DNA of 64,000 bases from Branchipolynoe longqiensis (GCA_030323885.1 CM059188.1:117929459-117993458); one strand, 5' to 3'. Counted from the stretch's first letter, positions 1 through 10,945 are shown. Numbers and translations: made by a program. The notes: generated by a model from the sequence alone, not told the origin.

Positions 1-745
1 GGCAGGGGGGAAGGAAAGTGGAGGGGAAGGAGGAGGAGCGGGAGGAAGTGGGTGGCAGGGGGAGGAGTGGGAGGAGGGAGGGGGGGAGGAGTCGTGCCAG
101 GAGTGCGGGTAATAATGCAATCACTGCACTCGGCCACTGCGGCACAATAACGTGGTTAGGTTACAGCAGCCCGCGTACAGCTAACCAGTTACTATTAGAT
201 TAATCATTACCGACTAAAATATGCCAATTCAAACAGGTAAAATATGCCACAGAAATATATGTCAGAAGAGCGTACAATTGTGGTGAAATCACAAGTGGTG
301 TATGATAAATAAAACCAACAGTAAGCTTTTCCAAGTTAAAAAAAAAAAGAGGCTGCTGTGGTAGCTAATTGTGTGTGCGCGCATGTGTGTGCGTGCAGAT
401 TTATTTTGTCAATGATGTGTTAACATTGGGAGTCTGGAGACGGCTGCTGAGATAATTAACAGGCAAATCGATAACACTTGGGTGTAACTGGTTAGCTGTA
501 CGCGGGCCGCTGTAACCTAACCATGTTATTGTGTCGCAGTGGCCGAGTGCAGTGATTGCATTATTACCCGCACTCCTGGCACGATTCCTCCTCCTCCCTC
601 TCCTCCCTCTCCTCCCTTCCTCCCTCTCCTCCCCCTCCTCCCTCTGCCGCCCTCTTCCTGCCGCTCCTCCCACTTCCCCTCCCCTTCCCCTCCCCCTCCT
701 CCTCCAACCCCTTCCCAGTCTCCCTCCCCCTCCCCGTCCCCTATG
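1..745. repeat. Large inverted repeat (foldback) with purine/pyrimidine outer arms
   Basis: Bases about 94-196 reappear as the reverse complement at about 481-584 with only three mismatches that I can count over roughly 103 bases. Outside this core the left arm is GGAGG-rich and the right arm CCTCC-rich, so the complementarity continues loosely to both ends. The spacer (about 197-480) holds an A run, a short TGTGCG stretch and nothing gene-like. The open frames in both arms are mirror images of one another and are not genes. The left end may be cut by the window edge. Confidence 0.8.
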
Positions 746-904
746 CTGGCTGATTCCCTACCACTTACTGTAGGTCTTCGCTAGAGGTTTTATGGCAATC
801 ACTCCTAAGTGAGTGAATCTTATAACCCAGGGTTTTTGTGCACTTTTGTTGTTGTAAATTTGGTAAAAATCCACAATTTACAATTGTCTATATTTAATTT
901 TTGT
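746..904. other. Unique AT-rich spacer
   Basis: Nothing recognisable: no long frame, no tandem repeat and no SINE boxes. Confidence 0.5.
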
Positions 905-1130
905 TGGATTCGTTGATTAAGCAATAGAACTTTCAATCGCGGACTTCCATTCCAGTGATCCTTGCCCAATCCTTAGTAATACCGAGCACCTGGATAGGCA
1001 GCAGCAAGTATACATTTTTATGTCATTGGTTTGATTTGGCCGGCGTTTGAACCAAGTGTAGTATTATTCCTTACTGACCAATTGTCAGCGATTGATAATT
1101 CCTCTGCTTAATCAACTCATGTAACAAATA
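905..1130. repeat. Degenerate SINE-A2 fragments
   Basis: The minus-oriented part (about 905-1072) has the tail remnant GTTGATTAAGCAATAG, then the body and a decayed tRNA-like head (TTTGATTTGGCCGGCGTTTGAACC). It is followed directly by a plus-oriented tail remnant (about 1076-1130) containing ATTGTCAGCGATTGATAATT and CTTAATCAA. Compare the better copies at 10718 and 16283. Confidence 0.6.
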
Positions 1131-1429
1131 AATGAAAAAATATGAATCCCTGTTAAATTGGGTTGATTTAAAAAAATGTGTGTAGATGGAAGCAAACTCC
1201 TCCTAAAAAAATACATGGCACATAATTAGCTTTAGTCAAACTCGGAGGAAGTAGTACTTAGTAAAGCGTCTTCTAATTTACCACTGAATGAACAATTATC
1301 TGAACTCGCAGCCCTGCACCTGTGACACGCTGTTTCGGTCACCAGTGACAATACCTGTGTGTGTGAGGGGAGGGGGCTGAGGGGGGGGGGGGCTAAGGAG
1401 ACCGTTACATCTGTGGCCTTACAAAGTTA

Positions 1430-1550
1430 CAGTAATGCTGAGCGCCAGGCAAGGTTGCGACAAGTATAAATCTTTATGTCTTTGGTTTGACTCGGTCAGG
1501 ATTTAAACCCAGTCACATGGGAAGCGGATGCTCGACTCATTCACCCAATA
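1430..1550 (-). repeat. SINE head fragment
   Basis: AATGCTGAGCGCCAGGCAAG, the GCGACAAGTAT motif, and then GACTCGGTCAGGATTTAAACCC (a box B relative) and GAAGCGGATGCTCGACTCATTC match the shared SINE-A/A2 head in reverse orientation. The tail is missing. Bases 1551-1955 around it are unique AT-rich DNA with no gene signal. Confidence 0.6.
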
Positions 1551-1989
1551 CCCGCCTTTATGTTGATGCGATGATTACATTGGCATTATGCACATCAATA
1601 CAGCATTTGCGCTTTGTTTACGGAAATGTGCGGGGAAGTGTTAGTAACTGATACCCAAAGTGCTTAAGTTTTCTATTAGAGTAAATGAGGTTCACTGATT
1701 GATTAATCCGCGAAATAATCACCGGATATTGGACTGAAATAATTGGACATTTCCCTAATCTCCTCTACTGCTTTTATTTTTGGCAATTTGTTGTTGTTGC
1801 TTTTCACCATAAGAATCAGAGCCTGCTTAAAGCTGCATGATTTGATGGAAGCACCAAATTTTCAAAAGCAACATTTTTATCGGACTATTCAACTTTAATT
1901 CCCCCCTGGTACCTCTCTGGGATCTTGTCAGTAGAAGCTCTCAGTCTCAGGGTATATAGGTGATAATTGAATGCAGCGGAGACGGAACA

Positions 1990-2500
1990 CTTGCCTGCCA
2001 TGGTCATATTACATTCTACCCCCACGTCTCACCCCCAGTCCCCCACCTCTCACCCCCAGCCCCCTGCCTCACCCCGAGCCACCCCGCCTCTCACCCCCAG
2101 CCCCCCTCTCATCCCCCAGCCCCCTGCCTCACCCCCAGCGCCATGCCTCACCCCGAGCCACCCCGCCTCTCACCCCCAGCCCCCCTCTCACCCCCAGCCC
2201 CCTGCCTCACCCCCAGCCCCCTGCCTCTCACTCCAAGCCCCACCCCCCCGTCTCGCCCCGAGACCCCCGCCTCTCACCCCCAGCCACCAGACCTATCACC
2301 CCAGCCCACATCGCTCCCTAGCCACCTCCCTCTCCCCCCAGCTCACCTCAAGCCCCACCTCCACACCCCAGCCACGCCTCTCACCCCCAGACACCCTCAC
2401 ACCTGCCTCTCACCCCCCAGCCACCTGCCTCTTACCCCTAGCCACCTGCCTCTTACCCCCAGCCCCCTGCCTCTTACCCTCAGCTCCCCGTCTCTGAGTG
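1990..2500. repeat. C-rich minisatellite (CTCACCCCCAGCCCC-type unit)
   Basis: Irregular tandem units of about 12-15 bases built from CCTCACCCCCAGCC. All three plus frames stay open because the units lack stop triplets. The Pro/Ser/His-rich translations reflect composition only. Confidence 0.85.
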
Positions 2501-2589
2501 ATCCATTTCCCGATGCTCATTGTCTCAACAAACAATGGCCATGTTTCTCGTTCCTCACTGGAAGCTGGAAGGTCTGGTGATAATGCAAT

Positions 2590-2830
2590 AATCTGCTGCT
2601 GTTGCTTCTGCTGCTCCTGCTCCTGCTCCTACTGCTACTCCTGCTCCTGCTACTGCTCCTGCTCCTGCTACTGCTCCTTCTGCTCCTGCGACTACTCCTG
2701 CTGCTGCTGCTACTGCTCCTGCTCCTGCTCCTGCTACTGCTCCTGCTACTGCTCCTGCTACTGTTCCTGCTGCTCCTACTGCTCCTGCTCCTTCCCTGCT
2801 GTTGTTGCTGCTACTGCTCCTGCCGCCACA
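2590..2830. repeat. CTG/CTC triplet-hexamer microsatellite
   Basis: Compound (CTGCTC)n, (CTGCTA)n and (CTCCTG)n with interruptions. A poly-Leu/Cys/Ser frame through it is a by-product of the triplet period. Confidence 0.9.
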
Positions 2831-3262
2831 GCACCATTACCACCAATAACACCACCATCACAACAACCATAACCACAACCATCACCATCACAACAACATC
2901 AACCAACACCACCACCACAACAACCACCACTACCATTATCACCACCACCATCACCATTATGACAATCAGCACTATAACCATCACCATCACAACAACCACC
3001 ACCACCATAACCAACACCACCACAACCATCACCATTATGACAATCAGCACTACAACCATCACCATTACCACCTTCACTACTACTACAACTCCAACCACCA
3101 CCACAACATCCACTACTATTACCACCACCACCACCACTACCTACTACCATCATCATCACCACTGCCACTACCATCACCACTATCACCACCACAACAACCA
3201 CCATTACCATCACCACCACCACCACCACTTTCACCACCACCACCACCACCACAACCACCGAC
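2831..3262. repeat. CAC/CAT/ACA triplet microsatellite
   Basis: Imperfect triplet array of CAC, CAT and CAA with an internal duplicated block containing ATTATGACAATCAGCAC (seen near 2955 and 3034). It is open in several frames on both strands, giving Thr, His or Val/Gly homopolymer-like translations with no protein features. Confidence 0.9.
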
Positions 3263-4069
3263 CGAAAGGTGTGATTTGGAATAGTTGTGTTTCCAGTCGC
3301 GCACTAGACAGCACAAAATAGTAATTAAGCCGCAGCTTCCAAATTCATGAGACATAATAGTCTTGTGTTACACAGTGTCAGGGGACAAGCTCAAACTGGA
3401 ACATGGAACAGAATGAGCACACCCCACACTAATCTAGTTCTTTCACTTCTACACATCAGTAATGGTGACCACTATTGGGTGGTTTGTGTAGCAATTCATC
3501 CACACTTTTCTAGCATTGCCAGACAGCCAACGTGAAATATCTTCCAATTGATAGTGATTGATTCTGATGTTGAGACCTAGCAACAGCTAAGGTCATAGCA
3601 GGACGAGCTATGAGATATTGTGTGTGTGTAATGGTACTGATCCATACACTGATCAGATCAATCCCTACCTACACGGTTGGAGCTCAAGTAACTAATGCTG
3701 TGACGTCATACAGGGAAGGGATAGGTGGATCTAAATAATTTATATGGCATAAATAATCAAAGGGCTTGTACGTCACTATTAGTCAAATCAGTCATTGTGA
3801 TATTTTCCTTGAGGAACTCTATTGCAGAAATCTGTTTTATGTTTTTTAAAAATTCAAAGAAATTCAGCCCTTAGTGATCCATGAGTCTACAAAATATATT
3901 TCAGGTTCTTTTTCATAGAGAAACCTACCCAACTGTGTAAGCATTTCCCCCAGGCCTACATCAATCACTCAAACAGCTGAGAAGGGTCATTAAAGATGGC
4001 GTCGCTCTAATAGTCACAGCTTTACCACCGTGGCCATCGGTCTTGATTTGACCATAAATATATTTGTTC
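3263..4069. other. Unique sequence, no gene seen
   Basis: AT-moderate single-copy sequence. Short fragments such as CCTAGCAACAGCTAAGGTCATA near 3577 are remnants of a SINE-A tail. I see no coding or regulatory signature. Confidence 0.5.
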
Positions 4070-4614
4070 ACGTCCTAGCAACATCTAAGGTCATATCCAG
4101 GGGCGTAGCTAGGCATATGTGCGTATGCCAAAACGTCCACATCGTTTTGTCAAAAAAAAAAATTATTAAAAAATAATAAAGAGAGAGAGAGAGAGAAATG
4201 AGTAGTCCAGAGTGTCGAAAACTCAAGTCTAAAATGTGTCAAATCCGCCAGCTTAAGCTTAAGCGGCCCCCTAAATCCCCTGCTGAAATTAGGAGTACAC
4301 ATCGTTAAAGGTCTAGCTACGCCCCTGATATCAGGACGGGTACCGACTTGTGACAGTGCGCACTCATGGCGACTTTAAAGTGATGCCCCACTGGAAGACC
4401 CGGCGACCAGCACCATGACCTCATATCCCACTCAGTCACATTATCCTGACATTGAGCCAACCAGTGCTTGTCCTATCCTAATAATGCTGAGCACCAGGCT
4501 AGGAAGCGACAAGTATCTATTTTTAAGTCATTGGTTTGACTCAACCAGGGTTCGAACCCACGATCTACCAACATGGGAGACGGATGCTCTAACTCATTCG
4601 GCCATCCCGTCTGG
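4070..4614 (-). repeat. SINE-A, split by a MITE
   Basis: Read on the plus strand it runs from the tail (CACGTCCTAGCAACATCTAA) to the tRNA-like head (AACTCATTCGGCCATCCCGT). The head carries reverse complements of box B (GGGTTCGAACCC) and box A. The body is continuous once 4098-4327 is removed, so the SINE is the older insertion. Such elements are normally transcribed by Pol III from the head and mobilised by a LINE. Confidence 0.85.
4098..4327. mobile_element. hAT-like MITE with CAGGGGCGTAGCTAG termini
   Basis: The left end CAGGGGCGTAGCTAG and the right end CTAGCTACGCCCCTG are perfect 15-bp inverted repeats. The interior (230 bp in total) is AT-rich with a GA microsatellite and no coding capacity. 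It is flanked by ATATC on both sides (4093-4097 and 4328-4332), and the SINE reads through cleanly if one copy is removed. The termini resemble hAT elements from memory. The 5-bp duplication is shorter than the usual 8. Confidence 0.75.
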
Positions 4615-5160
4615 TGACCATAAATCACTTCCCAGAGAATAGCCTGTTTGAATTGTCGAATTCGATCATAGTAATTGTGAATAAGCAAAGTTGTATTAGT
4701 CATGTTACTGCCTCTTTATGCGTTAGGGTGTTGGTAGATGGGGTCCATATGGGTTTTATGGGGGGGGGGGGGAGGGGCAGCTACTTCTACTGGGGATGGG
4801 GTGGGGGGCTTAGGTGAGACACATTTCTAGTAATGGCGCCTAGCGTGACCAGTAAGCCTCACATAGCTGTGTAAAGGTGAACATTCCGTTTATAACCTGA
4901 CCTTTTTGCATGATCCTCCCTTCAGCAATGAGTTGAACCGAGGACATTTTCATTTAAAATGTTTTCCATGTGTCCCTCTTTTTAATTGTTCCTAGTTGAA
5001 ATGTTTAAATTGTAACTTGTTCCAGGAAAGACAATTGTAATGAGATTATAAAGCGCATTAAATAAATCGCTGAGGTGATAGTGTATATACTAATATAGTG
5101 TTTTCACTGTACCAGATTGGGCTACTTGGTACCGCTTTGTATCGTCCTCCACTGTGTATA
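4615..5160. other. Unique spacer with a G-rich patch
   Basis: Contains a G12 run with G-rich flank (about 4758-4810). Otherwise single-copy AT-rich DNA with no recognisable gene. Confidence 0.5.
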
Positions 5161-5990
5161 AGTGTGTGTCTTTTTGTATTTGACTGCGTGTGTTTATGTG
5201 TTTCTAGCTGTCTATATCTGTTTATGTTTGTCTATTGTGTCTATGTGTGTCTGTGTTTGTGTGTGTCTGCCTGTCTGTATCTGGTGGTCTGTGTTTGGTG
5301 GTCTGTATATCTGTCTGTAGGTGTCTCTGTGTTTCTCTGTGTCTGTCTGTGTGTGTATCTGTATGTATGTCTGTGTGTATCTGTATGTGTGTCTGTAAGT
5401 CTGTCTGTTTGTCTGTGTCTGTCTGTGTGTGCACCTGTATCTGTATGTATATATGTGTATCTGTATGTGTCTCCGTAAGTCTGTCTGTTTGTCTGTGTCT
5501 GTCTGTGTGTGCACCTGTATCTGTATGTATATATGTGTTTCTGTATCTGTATGTGTCTCTATAAGTCTGTCTGTTTGTCTGTGTCTGTCTGTGTGTGCAC
5601 CTGAATCTGTATGTATATATGTGTGTCTGTGTATCTGTATCTGTATTTGTCTTTGAAAGTCTGTCTGTTTCTCTGTGTCTGTCAGTGTGTCGTTTGTCTG
5701 TCTATATGTGTGTGCGGTATATGATTGTGTGGTTGTCTGTGTGCCTGTGTCTGTTTGTGCCTGTGTGTGTCTGTGCGTGTTCTTGTTCCTGTCCCTGTTT
5801 GTGTTTGTCTCTGTTTGTATGTCTGTTTGTATGTCTGTGTATGTCTGTGTATATGTCTGTATGTTTGTGTCTGTCTGTATGTGTGCACCTGTGTCTGTCT
5901 GTGCCTGTTTGTGTCTGAGTGTGCCTGTGTCTGTTAATGTGTGTTTGTGTGTGCCTGTATGTTCCTGTGTGTTTGTGTGTACAGGACTGG
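5161..5990. repeat. TG/TCTG-rich microsatellite tract
   Basis: About 830 bp of imperfect TGTGTCTG and TGTATCTG. It contains larger internal repeats of about 90-100 bp carrying GTGTGTGCACCTGTATCTG (near 5425, 5505 and 5592). Long Cys/Val/Ser frames on plus and His/Gln/Thr frames on minus are shadows of the repeat. Confidence 0.9.
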
Positions 5991-6235
5991 TGCACAGATG
6001 TACAAAGCGTTCTGTCCTATGTGGGTGAGTACGGCAAGCCCGTCAGACTGTGTTACATCATAGACTACACAGTGCCGGTACTCCTATTTTCACATATGGG
6101 GACTTAGCTATTCGCCATAACCACTACCACAGCCAGTCACTGGTTATGGTTATGGCACAATCATAGTCACAATTGCAGTAGGAACATCAGCAGCAGAAGT
6201 CATTGACCACGCACAGCCAATGACTGGCTATGGCA

Positions 6236-6735
6236 NNNNNNNNNNNNNNNNNNNNNNNNNNNNNNNNNNNNNNNNNNNNNNNNNNNNNNNNNNNNNNNNN
6301 NNNNNNNNNNNNNNNNNNNNNNNNNNNNNNNNNNNNNNNNNNNNNNNNNNNNNNNNNNNNNNNNNNNNNNNNNNNNNNNNNNNNNNNNNNNNNNNNNNNN
6401 NNNNNNNNNNNNNNNNNNNNNNNNNNNNNNNNNNNNNNNNNNNNNNNNNNNNNNNNNNNNNNNNNNNNNNNNNNNNNNNNNNNNNNNNNNNNNNNNNNNN
6501 NNNNNNNNNNNNNNNNNNNNNNNNNNNNNNNNNNNNNNNNNNNNNNNNNNNNNNNNNNNNNNNNNNNNNNNNNNNNNNNNNNNNNNNNNNNNNNNNNNNN
6601 NNNNNNNNNNNNNNNNNNNNNNNNNNNNNNNNNNNNNNNNNNNNNNNNNNNNNNNNNNNNNNNNNNNNNNNNNNNNNNNNNNNNNNNNNNNNNNNNNNNN
6701 NNNNNNNNNNNNNNNNNNNNNNNNNNNNNNNNNNN
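6236..6735. other. Assembly gap (500 N)
   Basis: Run of exactly 500 N, probably a placeholder length. It abuts the 48-bp minisatellite, so the array probably extends into or across it. Confidence 0.98.
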
Positions 6736-8465
6736 ATGGCCTGAATGTGTGTGATAAGGTAAAAACAGCTGTTTAAAAGGGTATATTGGCCTGAATGTGT
6801 GTGATAAGGTTAAAACAGCTGCTTAAAAACGTCTATAGGCCTGAATGTGTGTGATAAGGTAAAACAGCTGCTTAAAAAGGTATAATGGCCTGAATGTGTG
6901 TGATAAGGTAAAAACAGCTGCTTAAAAACGTATATTGGCCTGAATGTGTGTTGTAAGGTAAAACAGCTGCTTAAAAGGTATATTGGCCTGAATGTACGTG
7001 ATAAAGTACAAACAGCTGCATAAAAAGGTATATTGGCTTGAATGTATGTGATAAGGTAAAACAGCTGCTTAAAAAGGTATAATGGCCTGAATGTGTGTGA
7101 TAAGGTTAAAACAGCTGCTTAAAAACGTATATTGGTCTGAATGTGTGTCGTAAGGTAAAACAGCTGCTTAAAAGGTATATTGGCCTGAATGTACGTGATA
7201 AAGTACAAACAGCTGCATAAAAAGGTATATTGGCTTGAATGTATGTGATAAGGTAAAAACAGATGCTTAAAAAGGTATATTGGTCTGAATGTATGTAATA
7301 AAGTCCAAACAGCTGCTTAAAAGGGTATATTGGCCTGAATGTGTGTGATAAGGTAAAAACAGCTGCTTAAAAGGGTATATTGGCCTGAATGTGTGTGATA
7401 AGGTAAAAACAGCTGCTTAAAAAGGTATATTGGCCTGAATGTGTGTGATAAGGTTAAAACAGCTGCTTAAAAGGGTATATTGGCCTGAATGTGTGTGATA
7501 AGGTTAAAACAGCTGCTTAAGAACGTCTATAGGCCTGAATGTGTGTGATAAGGTAAAAACAGCTGCTTAAAAAGGTATATTGGCCTGAATGTATGTAATA
7601 AAGTACAAACAGCTGCTTAAAAGGGTATATTGGCCTGAATATGTGTGATAAGGTTAAAACAGCTGCTTAAAAAGGTTTATATTAGCCTGAATGTGTGTGA
7701 TAAGGTTAAAACAGCTGCTTAAAAAGGTATATTGGCCTGAATGTGTGTGATAAGGTAAAAACAGCTGCTTAAAAAGGTATATTGGCCTGAATGTGTGTGA
7801 TAAGGTTAAAACAGCTGCTTAAAAAGGTATATTGGCCTGAATGTGTGTGATAAGGTAAAAACAGCTGCTTAAAAAGGTATATTGGCCTGAATGTGTGTGA
7901 TAAGGTAAAAACAGCTGCTTAAAAGGGTATATTGGCCTGAATGTGTGTGATAAGGTTAAAACAGCTGCTTAAAAAGGTATATTGGCCTGAATGTGTGTGA
8001 TAAGGTTAAAACAGCTGCTTAAAAAGGTATATTGGCCTGAATGTGTGTGATAAGGTAAAAACAGCTGCTTAAAAAGGTATATTGGCCTGAATGTGTGTGA
8101 TAAGGTTAAAACAGCTGCTTAAAAAGGTATATTGGCCTGAATGTGTGTGATAAGGTAAAAACAGCTGCTTAAAAAGGTATATTGGCCTGAATGTGTGTGA
8201 TAAGGTTAAAACAGCTGCTTAAAAAGGTTATATTGGCCTGAATGTGTGTGATAAGGTAAAACAGCTGCTTAAAAAGGTATATTGGCTGAATGTGTGTGAT
8301 AAGGTAAAACAGCTGCTTAAAAAGTGTATTGGCCTGAATGTGTGTGATAAGGTAAAAACAGCTGCTTAAAAAGGTATATTGGCCTGAATGTGTGTGATAA
8401 GGTTAAAACAGCTGCTTAAAAAGGTATATTGGCCTGAATGTGTGTGATAAGGTTAAAACAGCTGT
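6736..8465. repeat. 48-bp minisatellite
   Basis: About 36 units of 46-49 bp. The consensus runs TATTGGCCTGAATGTGTGTG, then ATAAGGTTAAAACAGCTGCT, then TAAAAAGG. Copies before about 7350 are more diverged than those from 7350 to 8450, as expected if homogenisation is recent at the right side. Most units contain the CAGCTG E-box palindrome. Stops occur in every unit, so it is non-coding. Confidence 0.95.
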
Positions 8466-8707
8466 GCATAGAAACAAACAATAAACAACATTTGCACCAA
8501 AACCAAACAGCACCAGGCGTGTGCCATTATATAAACATAAATCTGCATCTATCTTCACAGATGCAATAGGACAGGTCAGTCTTGCAAAAGCTCCTTGCCC
8601 CTCAGCAGGCCAAACACGCACCAACAGTGCACCAGCCAACACGGGGTCAACAGTCTGTGTCCAAAGGAAACATGATATTCTGTAAGCACGCACAAACCAA
8701 CGGCATA
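8466..8707. other. Short unique segment flanking the array
   Basis: A minus-strand frame starting near 8693 stays open through this segment into the array. Its translation resembles nothing I know and no splice sites stand out. Confidence 0.4.
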
Positions 8708-9082
8708 CCTGTCAAGTCTCCCGGTTTGGGTGGGAGCCTCCCGATTTTAAGTACCTCTCCCGACCTCCCAATTGGGTATTCAATTTAAGCCTAATCTCCC
8801 GCTTTTAGGGGAGTCAGGAAGTTTTATGTGGCAGCGGTGAAGAAGATGATGGGGAAAATTCCCATTCAAAGACCCAGTGATCAGATATTTTGTATTTATT
8901 TGGCATGGTACATGAGATTATGCAGATAATTTTCTTTACAAGTTTTAATTATATTCTTTCATGTTTTATGGCACAATAAAATGTTGGCACTTTTGTTACG
9001 TGTTGCTGAACGCGTGCGCGAATGGCATAAAAACTGAGTTCGCGCATAATCCCCCCCAAGAGAATTTTAAAATGTTGACAGG
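8708..9082. mobile_element. MITE with CCTGTCAA termini
   Basis: The left end CCTGTCAAGTCTCCCG and the right end TGTTGACAGG form short inverted termini (CCTGTCAA). The 375-bp interior is non-coding. The dinucleotide TA lies just outside both ends (ATA|CCTGTC and GACAGG|TAT), consistent with a TA target duplication, though two bases is weak evidence. The superfamily is not assigned. Confidence 0.6.
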
Positions 9083-9606
9083 TATGCAACGGTCTGCTCA
9101 GTTACAAAGTCAACCAGAGAGGAGCTAGTGTGAGATAATATTCTCACTCCCATAATAAAGTGACTCCCCAATCACCTCATTATGCATAATAAAGTGACCC
9201 CCCCTATCATATTGTGATTGTAGGTCAATTGATCGGTGTGGCTTTAGCGTGACTTTAACCCTAACCCTAACTGCCACTTTCTCCCTAGCCCTAACCATAA
9301 GCCTAACTTTTTAGGGTTAAGGCCGGGTTGAATTTCCGGCAGATCGCACGCTAAAGTAGCACCAATGGATCTTTGAGATGGGTCAGGGGAATATGTCAAC
9401 CTTTTATTATTTTAAAATATGATATGTATAGCTAATCATTTTCATGTATATTAATGTACATGTGTGTATGTATATTATATCAGATGGTTTAAAAAAAGAA
9501 GTGTTTATATGTCTTTGTGATTCTTTTAACCAAAAGTAACTATTAATTCATATTAGAAAAGAATTCAACATTGAAAGAAACTTGGGTGTGGCGTCACAAT
9601 GTGACA
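9083..9606. other. Unique AT-rich spacer with short CCCTAA motif
   Basis: Two adjacent CCCTAA hexamers near 9259, with further diverged copies to about 9306, are too few for a telomeric tract. Nothing else is recognisable. Confidence 0.5.
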
Positions 9607-9610
9607 ATAG

Positions 9611-9934
9611 TGTGATGGTTCATGGTCTTCCACACTGCCACACACTCACGGAAGAACGCCAGGATTTAGTACAGTATGCTTCCAACTGGTTTATTACCAA
9701 AACCTAACCGCTCTCCGCGTCAACCGAGTCGCCCCCTAACTCGCCAGGTCCCACGTCACCTCTATAGGTGGGTGTGGGGTGTGCTAGCCACACGCAGTAG
9801 AGGGCAGCCCAGTTGGGGCTCCGCCCTGTGGCTAGCGTGCCACCACCTAGCGCAGTTCAGTGTAACTGCGTAGGTCTCCGGCATAGTGTCTGCCGCCACC
9901 GCATGGTAGTGGGGCTCATGTACAGACTACTACA
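9611..9934 (-). mobile_element. Solo LTR (324 bp)
   Basis: The element begins TGTGATGG and ends CTACTACA on the plus strand, so both strands have TG...CA ends. ATAG lies immediately outside each end (9607-9610 and 9935-9938), giving a 4-bp target duplication. On the minus strand AATAAA (plus 9690-9695) sits about 80 bp before the 3' end, as expected for an LTR polyadenylation signal. No internal retrotransposon body or second LTR is present, so it probably arose by LTR-LTR recombination. The Gypsy or BEL class cannot be told from the LTR alone. Confidence 0.7.
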
Positions 9935-10013
9935 ATAGCATAGTTTCAATATTCTTTCTGTGCTGCTCCCAAGTCATTAGTTAGTGGAGGATGTCGATCT
10001 GGAAGTGACGGAT

Positions 10014-10350
10014 GCATGCTGTAAAGTGTGCCTTTGGTGGGCAGGAAGGTAGACCAGATCTGCAGGGAACATGGCCATGCCCTGTCGGCTCGTTCAACAT
10101 TCAACAGGGCCTACATATATAACATACATACTGACCCCGCAATAAGGAGCCGGAGCGAGTCAAGGTGTCGCCTTCCGGCCACACAGTATGCACATGCTGT
10201 AAAGTGTGCGTTTGGCGCACACACGTGGGAAGGCAGAACAGACCGGCAGGGAACATAGCCATGCCCCGTCGCCTCGTTCAACATTCAACAGGGCCTACAT
10301 ATATAAAACACTGGCCCCGCAATAAGGAGCCGGAGTGAGTCAGGGTGTCC
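10014..10350. repeat. Tandem duplication, 178-bp period
   Basis: Two head-to-tail copies. Each contains CATGCTGTAAAGTGTGC, CTCGTTCAACATTCAACAGG, GCCTACATATATAA and CCCCGCAATAAGGAGCCGGA. The second copy diverges at about 10347, where a C10 run begins. Confidence 0.85.
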
Positions 10351-10582
10351 CCCCCCCCCCGCCTGCCCATCCTCCCCAATCTTGTTAATGCGCTGAGTGG
10401 CCAGGCAGTGACCTTTAGCCTTTTGTCCCCACAGGCTTACCGCCTAAATGTAAGCCCCCCACCCCCACCCCAACCCACCCTCCACCATTACCGAGCTGTG
10501 CAGTGGCTGGAGTGTGCTTGGGGCGCCCACCACGTGGGTGCTAGGGGGGGGGGGGGGAGGAGTGGCGGGTGGGGGCTGGACC

Positions 10583-10717
10583 ATGAGGTTTTCGGCCACC
10601 CCGAAGACGGTTAGCAAATTGGAAAAGGCGTTCACTGAGTGGAGTGAGGAGACGTTGAGCAGCCACCACAAGGCCACACTTCACCAACAGCTCACTGACC
10701 GCTTCCGGCTGAAATAG
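10583..10717 (+). CDS. Possible small ORF, unknown (44 aa)
   Basis: ATG with A at -3, followed by 44 codons to TAG. The translation includes KTVSKLEKAFTEWSEETLSS and ends DRFRLK, a mixed, charged, helix-like composition unlike the low-complexity frames around it. By hand count about three quarters of third positions are G or C, similar to the convertase exon at 13.3 kb. Against it: a G-rich upstream region with no polypyrimidine acceptor, no recognised family, and a SINE-A2 directly after the stop. It could be a decayed exon or chance. Confidence 0.2.
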   Translation: MRFSATPKTVSKLEKAFTEWSEETLSSHHKATLHQQLTDRFRLK

Positions 10718-10945
10718 GTGAAGCCACATGGGATGACCAATTGAGCCCCCGCCACCTGCTTCCGGTGTCGAGAGGTTGCACGATTCCAACTCGCAGCCTA
10801 CTCAAACCAATGACTTAAAAATGTATACTTGTCACTGTCTATCTTGCCTGGTGCTCAGCATTACTAGGATAGGACAAGGAGCAGTGAAATGAGGAAGACC
10901 AATTGTCCACAACTGAGATTTCCCTTGCTTAATCAATAAATGTAA
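10718..10945 (+). repeat. SINE-A2
   Basis: Diverged tRNA-like head, then TCAAACCAATGACTTAAAAA, the CCTGGTGCTCAGCATTACTA motif shared with SINE-A, and the alternative tail CAAGGAGCAGTGAAATGAGG ... TTTCCCTTGCTTAATCAATA. Related copies lie at 905, 16283 and 23640. Confidence 0.75.

Noticed and set aside
8403..8693. 96-codon minus frame beside the 48-bp array
   Set aside because: Its C-terminal part lies in the array; no homology recognised and no splice borders.
9255..9306. Interstitial telomere repeat (CCCTAA)
   Set aside because: Only two adjacent hexamers with a few diverged ones after; too short.
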